Assembly: GCA_020630435.1 (NCBI GenBank) | Contig: JAHDBJ010000039.1 | Location: 1 to 43,361, forward strand | DNA length: 43,361 bases | Direction of reading: 5' to 3' | Source of the DNA: Saprospiraceae bacterium | GTDB taxonomy: Bacteria > Bacteroidota > Bacteroidia > Chitinophagales > Saprospiraceae | Shown: positions 1 to 9,149 of the stretch, piece by piece | Layout of the letters: each line of letters begins with the position of its first letter | Position numbering within the stretch: position 1 is the stretch's first letter | Notes under the pieces: model-generated | The model's input: only the letters and a program-made list of their open reading frames with translations | Database searches by the model: none | Told to the model about the DNA's origin: nothing | Program-made: the position numbers and the translations under genes

Positions 1-52
1 AACCCTATCAAAATTATTCATCAGTGATGAAGCAATGTCAGTAATGTTCTTT

Positions 53-81
53 GCGTCGTGTTGGAAACAACACGGCGTTTT
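53..81 (+). terminator. Rho-independent terminator of a plus-strand gene left of the window
   Basis: GCGTCGTGTTG and CAACACGGCGT pair (one G-U) around a GAAA tetraloop and are followed by six T residues on the plus strand. It would end a rightward gene outside the window, convergent with lnt. Bases 1-44 have stops in frame 1 (base 25) and frame 3 (base 42), so at most a few C-terminal codons of that gene could be present; I cannot identify it. Confidence 0.7.
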
Positions 82-1869
82 TTATGTTTCATCCATTCTT
101 CTTTGTAGCCATCCTTTAGCAAACATATTTAATAAGAAAATAATTGCAGCAAATAAACCAAGCCGACCTATTAAATCGCCCCATCTTGTATAGAACGTAA
201 TTTTATCGTTCAATATAATTTTATCTTTTATTACTGCTTCAACCTCGTAATCTGTTGCTTGACGAATATCTCCTCTTTGGTTAATAAAACAAGACGATCC
301 TGTAATAGCAGAACGAGCAATACTTCGTCGATATTCAATGGCTCTTAGTGAAGCAAACCGCAAGTGTTGGCGAAACCCTGCAGTATTATCCCACCAACCA
401 TCATTTGTAATTATTGTCAAAAAATTTGCTCCTGCTTCTTCTTTTACATACCCTGTTGAAAAACCACCATAAATTGATTCATAACAAATCATTGTTCCTA
501 CTTTCACCCCATCTTCATTTGTAAATACGGTGCGTTTATCTTGGATACCATGTCCTGCCAAAGAGCCTCCTAGTTTATCTGCAATGGGTTTAAGAAAAAA
601 GAAAAATTTATTATAAGGCATTATTTCTGCTCCTGGTACTAGTCTCGATTTTTTATAAAAAGGAATACTTGTTTGATCATTTGAAAGCTGGATTGAAGCA
701 TTATACATCTCATAATAAATCGTATCTTTCTCTATAATCCGAGTCCTTATAGCATTTCCTAACGGTTCATTCTTTTTAAATATTTTTCTAGCAATAACTC
801 CTGTTACTAAATTAAGTTTAGGATATTGTTTGATGTAATTATTAAGTGTTTTTAAAGAATAATTAGAAAGAATATTTTCTTGATCTATTAACCAAAAACT
901 TGTTTCTGGAAAAACCAAATAATTCGTATTCGAATCTACCTTTGATTCCGATAATCTTATGTACTGTCTCAATTGCTCAGAAGCTGGCACCGTAAATTTT
1001 TCATAATGTGGATTATAATTGGGTTGAACGACAGTTACCTCGACGGTCGCTCCATCTGCTTCATAGGTATGATATATTAGAAGCGAACAGCCAATTGGCA
1101 TTAGGATAACAGTTGCGAGTTTCAACCAATCTTTTGCGTTTATAATCGCTTTGTTTTTCCATAAAGAAAATATTAGAATATTGCTAAGTAAGATCCATAA
1201 AGAGCCTCCAAAAACGCCTGTATATTCGTACCATTGAACCCAAGAATGGAATTCAGCAAAGGCATTCCCTAAAGTTAGCCATGGCCAACTAATCTCCCAG
1301 TTTAAATGAACGTATTCAAATCCTAACCAATATGCTATCAATGGTAAATAAGTAAAACGACCATTAAGCACTTTTTTTGTTTGATGAAATAGTACCCATG
1401 GTATCGTCATAAAGATAGAATTCAATACAATAGCAACTATTCCTGGAACAAAAGCTGTATTACAAACCCAGTAGGTTGATAAGATATTCCATACCAAAAA
1501 ACCATGAAACATATATTTTGCCACTTCCCACTTTGCGGTTTGTTGAAAATGTTGGTTTATTTCATCTTCTATTATTAAAAAAGGAACAAAACCAATAAAC
1601 ATTAAAAAAGTGAGCGGAACAGGAGGAAATCCCATGGCCAATACTAATCCTCCAATTGTAGCTAAAGCAAATAGTTTCCATTTATGGGGCATTTTAGAAA
1701 AGCGTTTTTCAAAAAGCAACCATATAACGCCCCAAGAGAAGAGTAGTAAAGGAATGCTAAAGTACCCCCATTCCTCACCTAATTGGTTCATACTAAACAT
1801 TGTATATCCAACGCTAAACGCAACGATTGTGAAGAGGGTACACAATATATACTTGAGCATTTTATTCAT
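82..1869 (-). CDS. lnt: Apolipoprotein N-acyltransferase
   Basis: Transfers an acyl chain to the N-terminal cysteine of apolipoproteins in the inner membrane, the last step of lipoprotein maturation. The protein has about six to seven hydrophobic segments in the N-terminal half, a nitrilase-like periplasmic domain from about residue 280, and one C-terminal transmembrane helix. The nitrilase triad is visible: Glu322 in FPETSFW, Lys407 in YKKSRLVP and Cys462 in MICYESIYG, corresponding to E. coli Glu267, Lys335 and Cys387. I start at the ATG at 1869 (595 aa); the open frame extends six codons further to a TTG. A second ATG three codons downstream is also possible. It is divergent from the FKBP lipoprotein gene. 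Stop codon TAA. Confidence 0.93.
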   Translation of the reverse strand: MNKMLKYILCTLFTIVAFSVGYTMFSMNQLGEEWGYFSIPLLLFSWGVIWLLFEKRFSKMPHKWKLFALATIGGLVLAMGFPPVPLTFLMFIGFVPFLIIEDEINQHFQQTAKWEVAKYMFHGFLVWNILSTYWVCNTAFVPGIVAIVLNSIFMTIPWVLFHQTKKVLNGRFTYLPLIAYWLGFEYVHLNWEISWPWLTLGNAFAEFHSWVQWYEYTGVFGGSLWILLSNILIFSLWKNKAIINAKDWLKLATVILMPIGCSLLIYHTYEADGATVEVTVVQPNYNPHYEKFTVPASEQLRQYIRLSESKVDSNTNYLVFPETSFWLIDQENILSNYSLKTLNNYIKQYPKLNLVTGVIARKIFKKNEPLGNAIRTRIIEKDTIYYEMYNASIQLSNDQTSIPFYKKSRLVPGAEIMPYNKFFFFLKPIADKLGGSLAGHGIQDKRTVFTNEDGVKVGTMICYESIYGGFSTGYVKEEAGANFLTIITNDGWWDNTAGFRQHLRFASLRAIEYRRSIARSAITGSSCFINQRGDIRQATDYEVEAVIKDKIILNDKITFYTRWGDLIGRLGLFAAIIFLLNMFAKGWLQRRMDET

Positions 1870-1949
1870 AAATGTAAATGTAAACAAAATTAAGAGAGTG
1901 GTAAAAAACCTTGAAATTGATTTTTTTATAAATATTCCATTTGCTTATG

Positions 1950-1957
1950 TACCTTTG
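1950..1957 (+). promoter_or_regulatory. Bacteroidota-type -7 box (TACCTTTG) for the FKBP lipoprotein
   Basis: TACCTTTG fits the Bacteroidota sigma-A -7 consensus TAnnTTTG and sits 41 nt before the start codon. No clear TTTG -33 box is seen at the usual distance. Confidence 0.5.
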
Positions 1958-1998
1958 CGGCAATTTATATCTATTAAATAATTTAATATTTCAACAAA

Positions 1999-2889
1999 AT
2001 GAGAAATTTACTTTTATTCAGCACAATATTTCTTTTTGCTGCCACAAGTTGTAAGCAAAAACATCCTTTAGAAAGTGGTATCGTTGCGAGTCCTGCAAAC
2101 CAAGAAGAAATCGATAATAATGCTATTATCCGTTATATCATTGATAGTTTGGATGGTAAAGAATTTAAAAAAACCGATTCGGGGATTTACTATGCTATTG
2201 AAAATGAGGGTACGGGCAAGAATCCTCAATTAGCTGACATGGTCACAACTCATTATAAAGGTACATTTCTTGATGGTAAACAATTTGATTCTTCTTATGA
2301 CCGAGGAGAGCCTGCTACCTTTCCCCTAGGACAAGTTGTGAAAGGATGGCAAGAAGCTATTCCTTTATTAAAGATTGGAGGTAAAGGTACATTTATTATT
2401 CCTTCGGGACTTGCTTATGGAGCACAAGGTCGTCCAGGTATGCCCCCTAATTCCGTATTAGCTTTTGATGTAGAACTGATTGATATTTTTGATCAGGAAA
2501 AACAAAAAGAGAAAGACGAGGAAATAATAGCAAAGTATGTTGCTGATAATAAATTGGATATGAAAAAGACCGATTCAGGGATTTACTATACAATTGAAAA
2601 AACAGGAAAAGGTAAAAATCCTACGTTAGAAAATAGTGTCGTTGCTCATTATAAAGGTACATTTCTTGATGGTAAGCAATTTGATTCTTCTTATGACCGA
2701 GGAGAACCAACAAGTTTTCCTTTGACAGGTGTGGTAAAAGGATGGCAAGAAGCTATTCCTTTATTAAAACCTGGCGGGAAAGGAAAATTTATTATCCCTT
2801 CTGGTTTAGCATATGGACCAATGGCTCGCCCAGGCATTCCCGCAAATTCAGTATTAATTTTTGATGTAGAATTAAAAGAAGTGAAATAA
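1999..2889 (+). CDS. Lipoprotein with two tandem FKBP-type peptidyl-prolyl isomerase domains
   Basis: A predicted lipoprotein that should catalyse cis-trans isomerisation of X-Pro bonds in the periplasm or at the outer membrane. Residues 1-18 form a lipoprotein signal peptide ending in the lipobox AATSC. Two FKBP domains follow, at about 56-160 and 188-296. Each carries the core pattern VVKGWQEAIPLLK, GKFIIPSGLAYG-type loops and the FDVEL strand. The domains are close duplicates, with a 61-nt near-identical block at 2251-2311 and 2647-2707. The final stop is TAA. The gene stands alone and is followed by a bidirectional terminator shared with sucA. Confidence 0.9.
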   Translation: MRNLLLFSTIFLFAATSCKQKHPLESGIVASPANQEEIDNNAIIRYIIDSLDGKEFKKTDSGIYYAIENEGTGKNPQLADMVTTHYKGTFLDGKQFDSSYDRGEPATFPLGQVVKGWQEAIPLLKIGGKGTFIIPSGLAYGAQGRPGMPPNSVLAFDVELIDIFDQEKQKEKDEEIIAKYVADNKLDMKKTDSGIYYTIEKTGKGKNPTLENSVVAHYKGTFLDGKQFDSSYDRGEPTSFPLTGVVKGWQEAIPLLKPGGKGKFIIPSGLAYGPMARPGIPANSVLIFDVELKEVK

Positions 2890-2966
2890 GTAACGCTAAA
2901 TAAAATAACTACCTGACTTTGGGACGTTAATTTTTCACCGTTATTACCTTATATTTTATTCAACTG

Positions 2967-3001
2967 AAAAGAGGCGATCTTAGGAAGACCGCCTCTTTTT
3001 T
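2967..3001. terminator. Bidirectional terminator between the FKBP lipoprotein and sucA
   Basis: AAGAGGCGATCTT pairs with AAGACCGCCTCTT (one mismatch) around a 3-nt loop, with T-runs on the plus side and A-runs on the other. It lies between two convergent genes and can stop both. Confidence 0.8.
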
Positions 3002-3036
3002 ATTCTAATATAGAAATTCAAATTCTATTTATAAAT

Positions 3037-5787
3037 CTATTCACTAAAAGCCCTGTCCACAATTTCTTGTTGCTGCTTATCATGTGCTTTTTTGAAGCCT
3101 GTTGCTGGTGAAGCACTAGATTTTCTAGAAATTAACTTGAAGTTAATATCCAAGTTCTGATAGAACGCATGAAAATATTGCCATGTTCCCATATTAGAAG
3201 GCTCTTCCTGTACCCAGAAAAATTCAGAAGATTTATATTTTTTCTTCACTTCATTCATCATATCTAGAGGAAATGGATATAATTGTTCTAAACGTACAAT
3301 GGCGATATCCTTCCGATTATCGGCTTCTTTTTTTGCTAGTAAATCATAGTATATCTTGCCCGAACAAACTAACACCCGCTTTGCTTTTTTAGCTGTTGCA
3401 GCCGTCGGAAACCCCACATCATCAATCAATTCTTGGAAACCATTTTTAGTCGTAAATTCGCTTTTATCCGATAAACATTTTGGGTGTCGCAAAAGCGATT
3501 TTGGAGACATTACAATTAGTGGTTTTCTAAATGGTCGAGCCAATTGTCTTCTAAGAACATGAAAGAAGTTTGCAGGAGTCGTAATATTACAAACGGACAT
3601 ATTAAACTCTGCACACATTTGTAAAAAACGCTCCAGTCTTGCACTAGAATGCTCTGGCCCTTGCCCCTCGTAACCATGAGGCAATAGCATGACCAAACCA
3701 CTCATTCTTCTCCACTTGCTTTCCGCAGCAGAAATATATTGATCCACAATCGTTTGCGCTCCATTGTAAAAATCACCAAATTGCGCTTCCCAAATCACGA
3801 GCGCATCAGGTGTAGCTAAAGAATAACCATATTCAAAGCCTAATACCCCAAATTCAGACAATAAGGAATTAAAAATTCTAAACTTCCCTTGTTTACCATC
3901 AATACCACTTAATCTATTGTACTCTTCATTGGTATTCATATCTCTAAATATGGCATGACGGTGTGAGAATGTTCCTCGTTTACAATCTTGTCCACTCATT
4001 CGTACATCTTTTCCCTCTAGTAGAATAGAGCCATAGGCTACTAATTCTGCCATCGCCCAGTCCAATTGATTGTTGTCTAAAAGTTTTTGCTTTCCTTTAA
4101 ATAGTCTATTGACTTTACTGATAGGATTAAAGCCTTTGGGTAAAGACATCAGGTGCTTAATAAGTTTATCCACTTTCGTCTTTGCAATGCCTGTTTTAGG
4201 AGAAGGAAAAAAGTCAGCAGGGTCATTTGCTTGTTTTTTCAATTTTTTCCAAGCTAATTCTGGTTCTTGATATTTATAGGGTAGTTGCTTTTGTTTTACT
4301 AAATCTAATCTTGCTTGCAAATCATTCCAAAAAGCAATTTCCAAATCATTTGCCTCTGCTTCACTCAAGCTCCCATTTCCAACCAATTGCTCTACATATA
4401 ATGCTCTTGGGTTTTTATGATTTTTAATAAATTTGTACATTTCAGGCTGTGTAAACTGTGGGTCATCGCCTTCGTTATGTCCATGTTTTCGATAACAAAC
4501 TAAGTCAATAAAAACATCATTATTGAACTTCTGCCTATATTCTACTGCCAGTTCTACAGCAAAAACAACTGCTTCGGGATCATCTCCATTGACATGAAAA
4601 ACTGGTGCTTGAACAACATTTGCAACGCCTGTGCAATAGGTAGAAGATCGAGCATCATCAAAATCTGTCGTAAACCCTATTTGATTATTAATCACAAAAT
4701 GTATTGTTCCTCCCGTATAATAGCCTTCCAATTGGCTCATTTGTACCGTTTCATACATAATACCCTGTCCTGCAATAGCCGCATCTCCATGAATAAGAAT
4801 CGGTAAAATTCTATCGTAATCACTTTCATAAAGTATATCAGCTTTTGCTCTTGCAAACCCTTCTACAACTGTATTGACCGACTCTAGATGTGAAGGATTG
4901 GGGGCAAGTTTCAAATGCACTGCTTTTCCTGATGGTGTTTCAATAATAGACGAAAATCCTAAATGATATTTAACATCTCCATCTCCAAAACTTAGATCAG
5001 GAATATGTGTATTTTCGAATTCTTTAAAAATATTTTCATAGGTTTTGCCCATGATATTGGCCAGTACATTCAATCTTCCCCGATGCGCCATTCCTATAAT
5101 CACCTCTTCTACCCTATCTTCTGCACCTTTATTGATAATAGCATCCAAAGCTGGAATTGTTGTCTCTCCGCCTTCTAAAGAAAAACGTTTCTGACCTACA
5201 TATTTAGTGTGCAAAAACTTTTCGAATCCTACAGCTCCATTCAACTTTGATAATATTCTCTTCTTTTTATCCAAAGAGAAACCATAATTTTCAAGGTTGC
5301 GCTTCTCAATTTTTGCTCTAATCCATCTTCTTTTTTCTCTTTCTTGGATATGATGGTATTCAATACCAATATTTCCACAATATATTTTATTGAGATGATT
5401 GATAATTTCTTGAAGGGTTGGATTTTGTAATCCTATCTCTAAACCGATTTGAAAACGAGTATCTAAATCTTTATCAGAAAGTCCGAAATCTTCCAATTTC
5501 AAATGAGGGCGTCGATCCCTTCTTGTTCTAATGGGATTTGTAGTAGAAAGCAAATGTCCTCTGTTTCTATATCCTTTTATAAGCGAAAGCACTTGAAATT
5601 CTTTTGGATTGAATGCTGCTGAAACGCTGCCATTCGATACTCCATTGCTATGTTTTTCTGAAAAATCAAAGCCTTGAAAAAAGACCCTCCAGCCTTCATC
5701 AACAGTTTGCGGATTTTCTTGGTATTGTTTATATAAACCTTCAATAAATTGGGGATGGGCATTAAATACGTATGAATAGTCACTCAT
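3037..5787 (-). CDS. sucA: 2-oxoglutarate dehydrogenase E1 component
   Basis: The thiamine-diphosphate decarboxylase subunit of the oxoglutarate dehydrogenase complex in the TCA cycle. At 916 aa it is full length. The start MSDYSYVFNAHPQFIEGLY is the usual N-terminal E2-binding segment. Visible are MAHRGRLNVLANI near 234, the TDP/Mg motif HGDAAIAGQG near 332, and GHNEGDDPQFTQPEMY near 435. The partner sucB is not adjacent. The gene ends in TAG followed by A, and a second in-frame TAG lies three codons later, which matters given the amber suppressor tRNA at 32499. Confidence 0.96.
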   Translation of the reverse strand: MSDYSYVFNAHPQFIEGLYKQYQENPQTVDEGWRVFFQGFDFSEKHSNGVSNGSVSAAFNPKEFQVLSLIKGYRNRGHLLSTTNPIRTRRDRRPHLKLEDFGLSDKDLDTRFQIGLEIGLQNPTLQEIINHLNKIYCGNIGIEYHHIQEREKRRWIRAKIEKRNLENYGFSLDKKKRILSKLNGAVGFEKFLHTKYVGQKRFSLEGGETTIPALDAIINKGAEDRVEEVIIGMAHRGRLNVLANIMGKTYENIFKEFENTHIPDLSFGDGDVKYHLGFSSIIETPSGKAVHLKLAPNPSHLESVNTVVEGFARAKADILYESDYDRILPILIHGDAAIAGQGIMYETVQMSQLEGYYTGGTIHFVINNQIGFTTDFDDARSSTYCTGVANVVQAPVFHVNGDDPEAVVFAVELAVEYRQKFNNDVFIDLVCYRKHGHNEGDDPQFTQPEMYKFIKNHKNPRALYVEQLVGNGSLSEAEANDLEIAFWNDLQARLDLVKQKQLPYKYQEPELAWKKLKKQANDPADFFPSPKTGIAKTKVDKLIKHLMSLPKGFNPISKVNRLFKGKQKLLDNNQLDWAMAELVAYGSILLEGKDVRMSGQDCKRGTFSHRHAIFRDMNTNEEYNRLSGIDGKQGKFRIFNSLLSEFGVLGFEYGYSLATPDALVIWEAQFGDFYNGAQTIVDQYISAAESKWRRMSGLVMLLPHGYEGQGPEHSSARLERFLQMCAEFNMSVCNITTPANFFHVLRRQLARPFRKPLIVMSPKSLLRHPKCLSDKSEFTTKNGFQELIDDVGFPTAATAKKAKRVLVCSGKIYYDLLAKKEADNRKDIAIVRLEQLYPFPLDMMNEVKKKYKSSEFFWVQEEPSNMGTWQYFHAFYQNLDINFKLISRKSSASPATGFKKAHDKQQQEIVDRAFSE

Positions 5788-5895
5788 TTAACCGTGAGAG
5801 TTTATAGGTTGATAATTTGATTTAAAAAATATTTGGAAAAAACTTCCAAAATAGCTCATATTCTTTACTATGGAGAAATAAAATTGCAAATTATT

Positions 5896-5926
5896 TTTGA
5901 AATAAGAAAGAAACATCCTAATTTTG
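5896..5926 (+). promoter_or_regulatory. Promoter of rpsT (TTTG ... TAATTTTG)
   Basis: TTTG at 5896-5899 and TAATTTTG at 5919-5926, separated by 19 nt, match the Bacteroidota -33/-7 consensus (TTTG / TAnnTTTG). It lies 40 nt before the rpsT start codon. Confidence 0.7.
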
Positions 5927-5966
5927 CAATCATTTTTTAAAGAATATACAAAATACAAAGCTTGAT

Positions 5967-6218
5967 ATGGCACACCATAAGTCAGCATTAAAGAGAATCA
6001 GACAGGACGCAAAAAAGAGATTGCATAATAGATATTATAAAAAATCAACTAGAACTGCAATCAAGAACCTTAGAACTATGACAGATAAAGCAGAAGCAGA
6101 AAAGTTTTTGCCTAGGGTTATTTCTATGATTGACAAGTTAGCAAAGCACAACCAAATTCATAAGAATAATGCTGGCAACTTAAAGAGCAGTCTTATGAAA
6201 AAAGTAGCTAGTCTATAA
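5967..6218 (+). CDS. rpsT: Small ribosomal subunit protein bS20
   Basis: Binds 16S rRNA during 30S assembly. It is 83 aa, very basic and helical. It starts MAHHKSALKRIRQ and contains NRYYKKSTRTAIK and the C-terminal IHKNNAGNLKSSLMKKV, all typical of bS20. It is monocistronic, with its own promoter upstream and a terminator directly downstream. Confidence 0.97.
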   Translation: MAHHKSALKRIRQDAKKRLHNRYYKKSTRTAIKNLRTMTDKAEAEKFLPRVISMIDKLAKHNQIHKNNAGNLKSSLMKKVASL

Positions 6219-6241
6219 TTTAATTTTATATATATCATATA

Positions 6242-6283
6242 AAAGCATACTAAGGATAGTGTAATTCTTAGTATGCTTTTTTG
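6242..6283. terminator. Bidirectional terminator between rpsT and uvrA
   Basis: AGCATACTAAG and CTTAGTATGCT form an 11-bp stem around a loop of about 13 nt, followed by TTTTTT on the plus strand and by an A/T run on the minus strand. It separates two convergent genes. Confidence 0.8.
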
Positions 6284-6296
6284 TTGCTTCTTATTC

Positions 6297-9104
6297 TTAT
6301 TTCAATTCCAGTTTCAAAAATTGCCCTGTGTGGCTTTTTTTGCTTTTGATAATTCTCTCAGGTGTGCCTGAGGTCACCAAAGTTCCTCCCCGACTTCCAC
6401 CTTCTGGTCCCATATCAAGAATATAGTCCGCCACTTTTATCACATCCATATTGTGTTCAATTACTAGTACTGTATTTCCCTTATCGACTAATCGATTAAG
6501 CACCGTCAATAGCTGGCGAATGTCATCAAAGTGAAGTCCTGTAGTAGGTTCGTCGAGGATATAAATGGTTTTTCCTGTATCTTTTTTGGATAATTCTTCT
6601 GCTAGTTTGACTCGTTGTGCTTCTCCTCCTGATAATGTTACAGATGATTGTCCTAGGGTAATATATCCAAGACCAACATCTAGAAGTGTTTTTACCTTAC
6701 GGTAAATTTTAGGAATCGGCTTAAAAAATTCAACTGCTTCTTCCACCGTCATGTCCAACACATCACTTATATTTTTGCCTTTATAAATAATTTCTCTTGT
6801 TTCTCGATTATATCGACGCCCTAGACAGGTTTCACAATCGACATATACATCTGGTAAAAAATTCATCTCAATCACACGTTTACCGCCACCTTGACAAACC
6901 TCACAACGTCCTCCTTTTACATTAAAAGAAAAACGTCCTGGCTTATATCCTCTAATTTTTGCTTCGGGAATATTGGCGTATAGATTTCGGATATGCGTAA
7001 AAACACCAATATACGTTGCAGGATTGGAGCGTGGCGTACGACCAATTGGAGACTGATCGATTTCAATCACTTTGTCCAATTCTTCTAAGCCTTTTATACT
7101 CTTATAGGCTAGAGGATTTTTTTTACTTTTATAAAAATGTTGTCTAAGAATGGGATATAAGGTTTCGTTAATCAGGGTCGATTTGCCACTTCCTGAAACC
7201 CCCGTTACACAAACAAAACAACCTAGTGGAATTTTAATATTTACCCCTTTTAAATTATTCCCTTTTGCCCCTTTAAGTTCTAAAAACTTTCCATTTCCTT
7301 TACGACGTTTTTCGGGAATAGGAATATCTTTCCTCTCGTTTAAATAGTCAGCAGTAAGCGTTTTCATGTCTTTAAAGACCGTAGGAATGCCTGCTGCTAC
7401 AAGTTCTCCACCATGTTTTCCCGCTCCTGGCCCTAAATCAATCAGGTAATCTGACGCCAACATAATATCTTTGTCATGTTCTACAACTAATACAGTATTA
7501 CCTATATCTGTTAATTCTCTTAAGGCTTCGATTAGTTTTTGATTATCCCTTTGATGTAATCCGATACTAGGTTCATCAAGAATGTACGTGATACCTGTTA
7601 GTTGCGAACCTATCTGAGTTGCTAGACGAATACGTTGTGACTCTCCCCCTGAAAGGGTACGGGCAGGACGATTCAAGGTTAAATAATCTAATCCTACGTG
7701 CATCAAAAATCCTAATCTCAAGCGCAACTCTTTTAAAACATCTTTTCCAATAATTTGCTGTTTTTTGTTGAGTTTACCCTCTAGATTATTCACCCATTCA
7801 TACAAATCCGAAATATCCCATTCACTAATTTCGGATATATTTTTATCATCTAATTTGAAATGTAAAGACTCTTTCTTTAAACGTTGCCCTTTACATTCGG
7901 AACAGGTTTTCACCGCCATAAATCCTTCTGCCCAACGTCGAATCCCATTAGACGTCGTATCTTCATACCAACGTTTAAGCATATTGACGATTCCTTCTTG
8001 TGCAAGGTCATATTGACTATTTCCAATCTTCACTTTTACTTTTTCTTCACTTCCATGTAAGATCATATTCAATGCCTCTTCTGGAATATCTTTTACTGGA
8101 GTATCAAAAGTAAATTGATATTTTTTGGCTATTGCTTTTAGTTGTTTGAAGGCGTAAGTCTCTCTAACTTCACCAAAAGGAGCTATCCCTTGTTCATTGA
8201 TAGATTTTGTATTATCTGGAACAACCAACTTCATATCTGCTTCTTGTATTCTCCCTAGACCTTTACAGGAAGAACAAGCACCATATGGAGAATTAAAAGA
8301 GAAAGCATTGGGGGAAGGTTCTTCATAAGAAATACCCGATTCAGAACACATTAAATGCTTACTATAAGGTTTTATTGTCTTTTCTTCGTACTCTTTAATA
8401 AAGATTAAACCCTTCCCTATTTTAAGGGCAACTTTTAGAGACTCCATTAGTCGTTCTCTCCGTTCTTCAATGACTTTTAGTCGATCAACAACTAATTCAA
8501 TATCGTGTACTTTATATCTATCTACTTGTAATTTTGGAACAAGCTCCAACATCTCTCCATCAACTCTTACCTTTGTATAACCTTGTTTTCTATACTGGTC
8601 AAACAATTCTCTATAATGTCCTTTCCGCCCTCGAATCAATGGGGTAAGGATAATTATTTTTTTATTAAAAAAATTATCAAAAATATGTGTAATGATTTGA
8701 TCTTCCGTGTACTTGACCATCTTTTTGCCCGTTACGTAGGAATAGGCTTCTCCTACCCTTGCAAAAAGTAAACGAAAAAAATCATAGATTTCCGTCGTTG
8801 TTCCTACCGTAGAGCGAGGATTACGTCCTGTGGTTTTTTGTTCTATCGAAATTACGGGACTTAGACCTGTTATTTTTTCTACATCGGGTCGTTCCATACT
8901 TCCGATAAATTGTCGGGCATATGCCGTGAAGGTCTCCATGTATCGGCGTTGTCCTTCAGCATATATTGTATCAAAAGCAAGTGATGATTTTCCACTGCCA
9001 CTAATTCCAGTAATAACCACTAATTGATTTCTGGGAATATCTACATCTACATCTTTAAGATTATGAACTTTTGCTCCTAGTACTTTAATGTGACTTTTAT
9101 TCAC
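6297..9104 (-). CDS. uvrA: Excinuclease ABC subunit A
   Basis: The DNA-damage recognition ATPase of nucleotide excision repair. The 935 residues contain two ABC modules: Walker A GISGSGKSS near 32 and GVSGSGKST near 636, with LSGGESQRI and LSGGEAQRV signatures and DEPSIGLHQRD / DEPTTGLHFDD Walker B regions. Zinc clusters are visible near 253-285 (CSES...CSSCKGLG) and near 735-760 (CEVCQGG...CETCLGRRY). The only N-terminal start in frame is GTG (MNKSHIKVLGAKVHNLKDV), which fits the family N-terminus. Stop TAA. Confidence 0.97.
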   Translation of the reverse strand: MNKSHIKVLGAKVHNLKDVDVDIPRNQLVVITGISGSGKSSLAFDTIYAEGQRRYMETFTAYARQFIGSMERPDVEKITGLSPVISIEQKTTGRNPRSTVGTTTEIYDFFRLLFARVGEAYSYVTGKKMVKYTEDQIITHIFDNFFNKKIIILTPLIRGRKGHYRELFDQYRKQGYTKVRVDGEMLELVPKLQVDRYKVHDIELVVDRLKVIEERRERLMESLKVALKIGKGLIFIKEYEEKTIKPYSKHLMCSESGISYEEPSPNAFSFNSPYGACSSCKGLGRIQEADMKLVVPDNTKSINEQGIAPFGEVRETYAFKQLKAIAKKYQFTFDTPVKDIPEEALNMILHGSEEKVKVKIGNSQYDLAQEGIVNMLKRWYEDTTSNGIRRWAEGFMAVKTCSECKGQRLKKESLHFKLDDKNISEISEWDISDLYEWVNNLEGKLNKKQQIIGKDVLKELRLRLGFLMHVGLDYLTLNRPARTLSGGESQRIRLATQIGSQLTGITYILDEPSIGLHQRDNQKLIEALRELTDIGNTVLVVEHDKDIMLASDYLIDLGPGAGKHGGELVAAGIPTVFKDMKTLTADYLNERKDIPIPEKRRKGNGKFLELKGAKGNNLKGVNIKIPLGCFVCVTGVSGSGKSTLINETLYPILRQHFYKSKKNPLAYKSIKGLEELDKVIEIDQSPIGRTPRSNPATYIGVFTHIRNLYANIPEAKIRGYKPGRFSFNVKGGRCEVCQGGGKRVIEMNFLPDVYVDCETCLGRRYNRETREIIYKGKNISDVLDMTVEEAVEFFKPIPKIYRKVKTLLDVGLGYITLGQSSVTLSGGEAQRVKLAEELSKKDTGKTIYILDEPTTGLHFDDIRQLLTVLNRLVDKGNTVLVIEHNMDVIKVADYILDMGPEGGSRGGTLVTSGTPERIIKSKKSHTGQFLKLELK

Positions 9105-9149
9105 TATTTATTTTGTTTTAATAGTTGACTAAACGTTAGATCAAAGGTT

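Noticed and set aside
1610-1981. Plus-strand ORF of 123 codons opposite the start of lnt
   Set aside because: It is antisense to the lnt coding region, has no family resemblance, and is a shadow of the AT-rich opposite strand.
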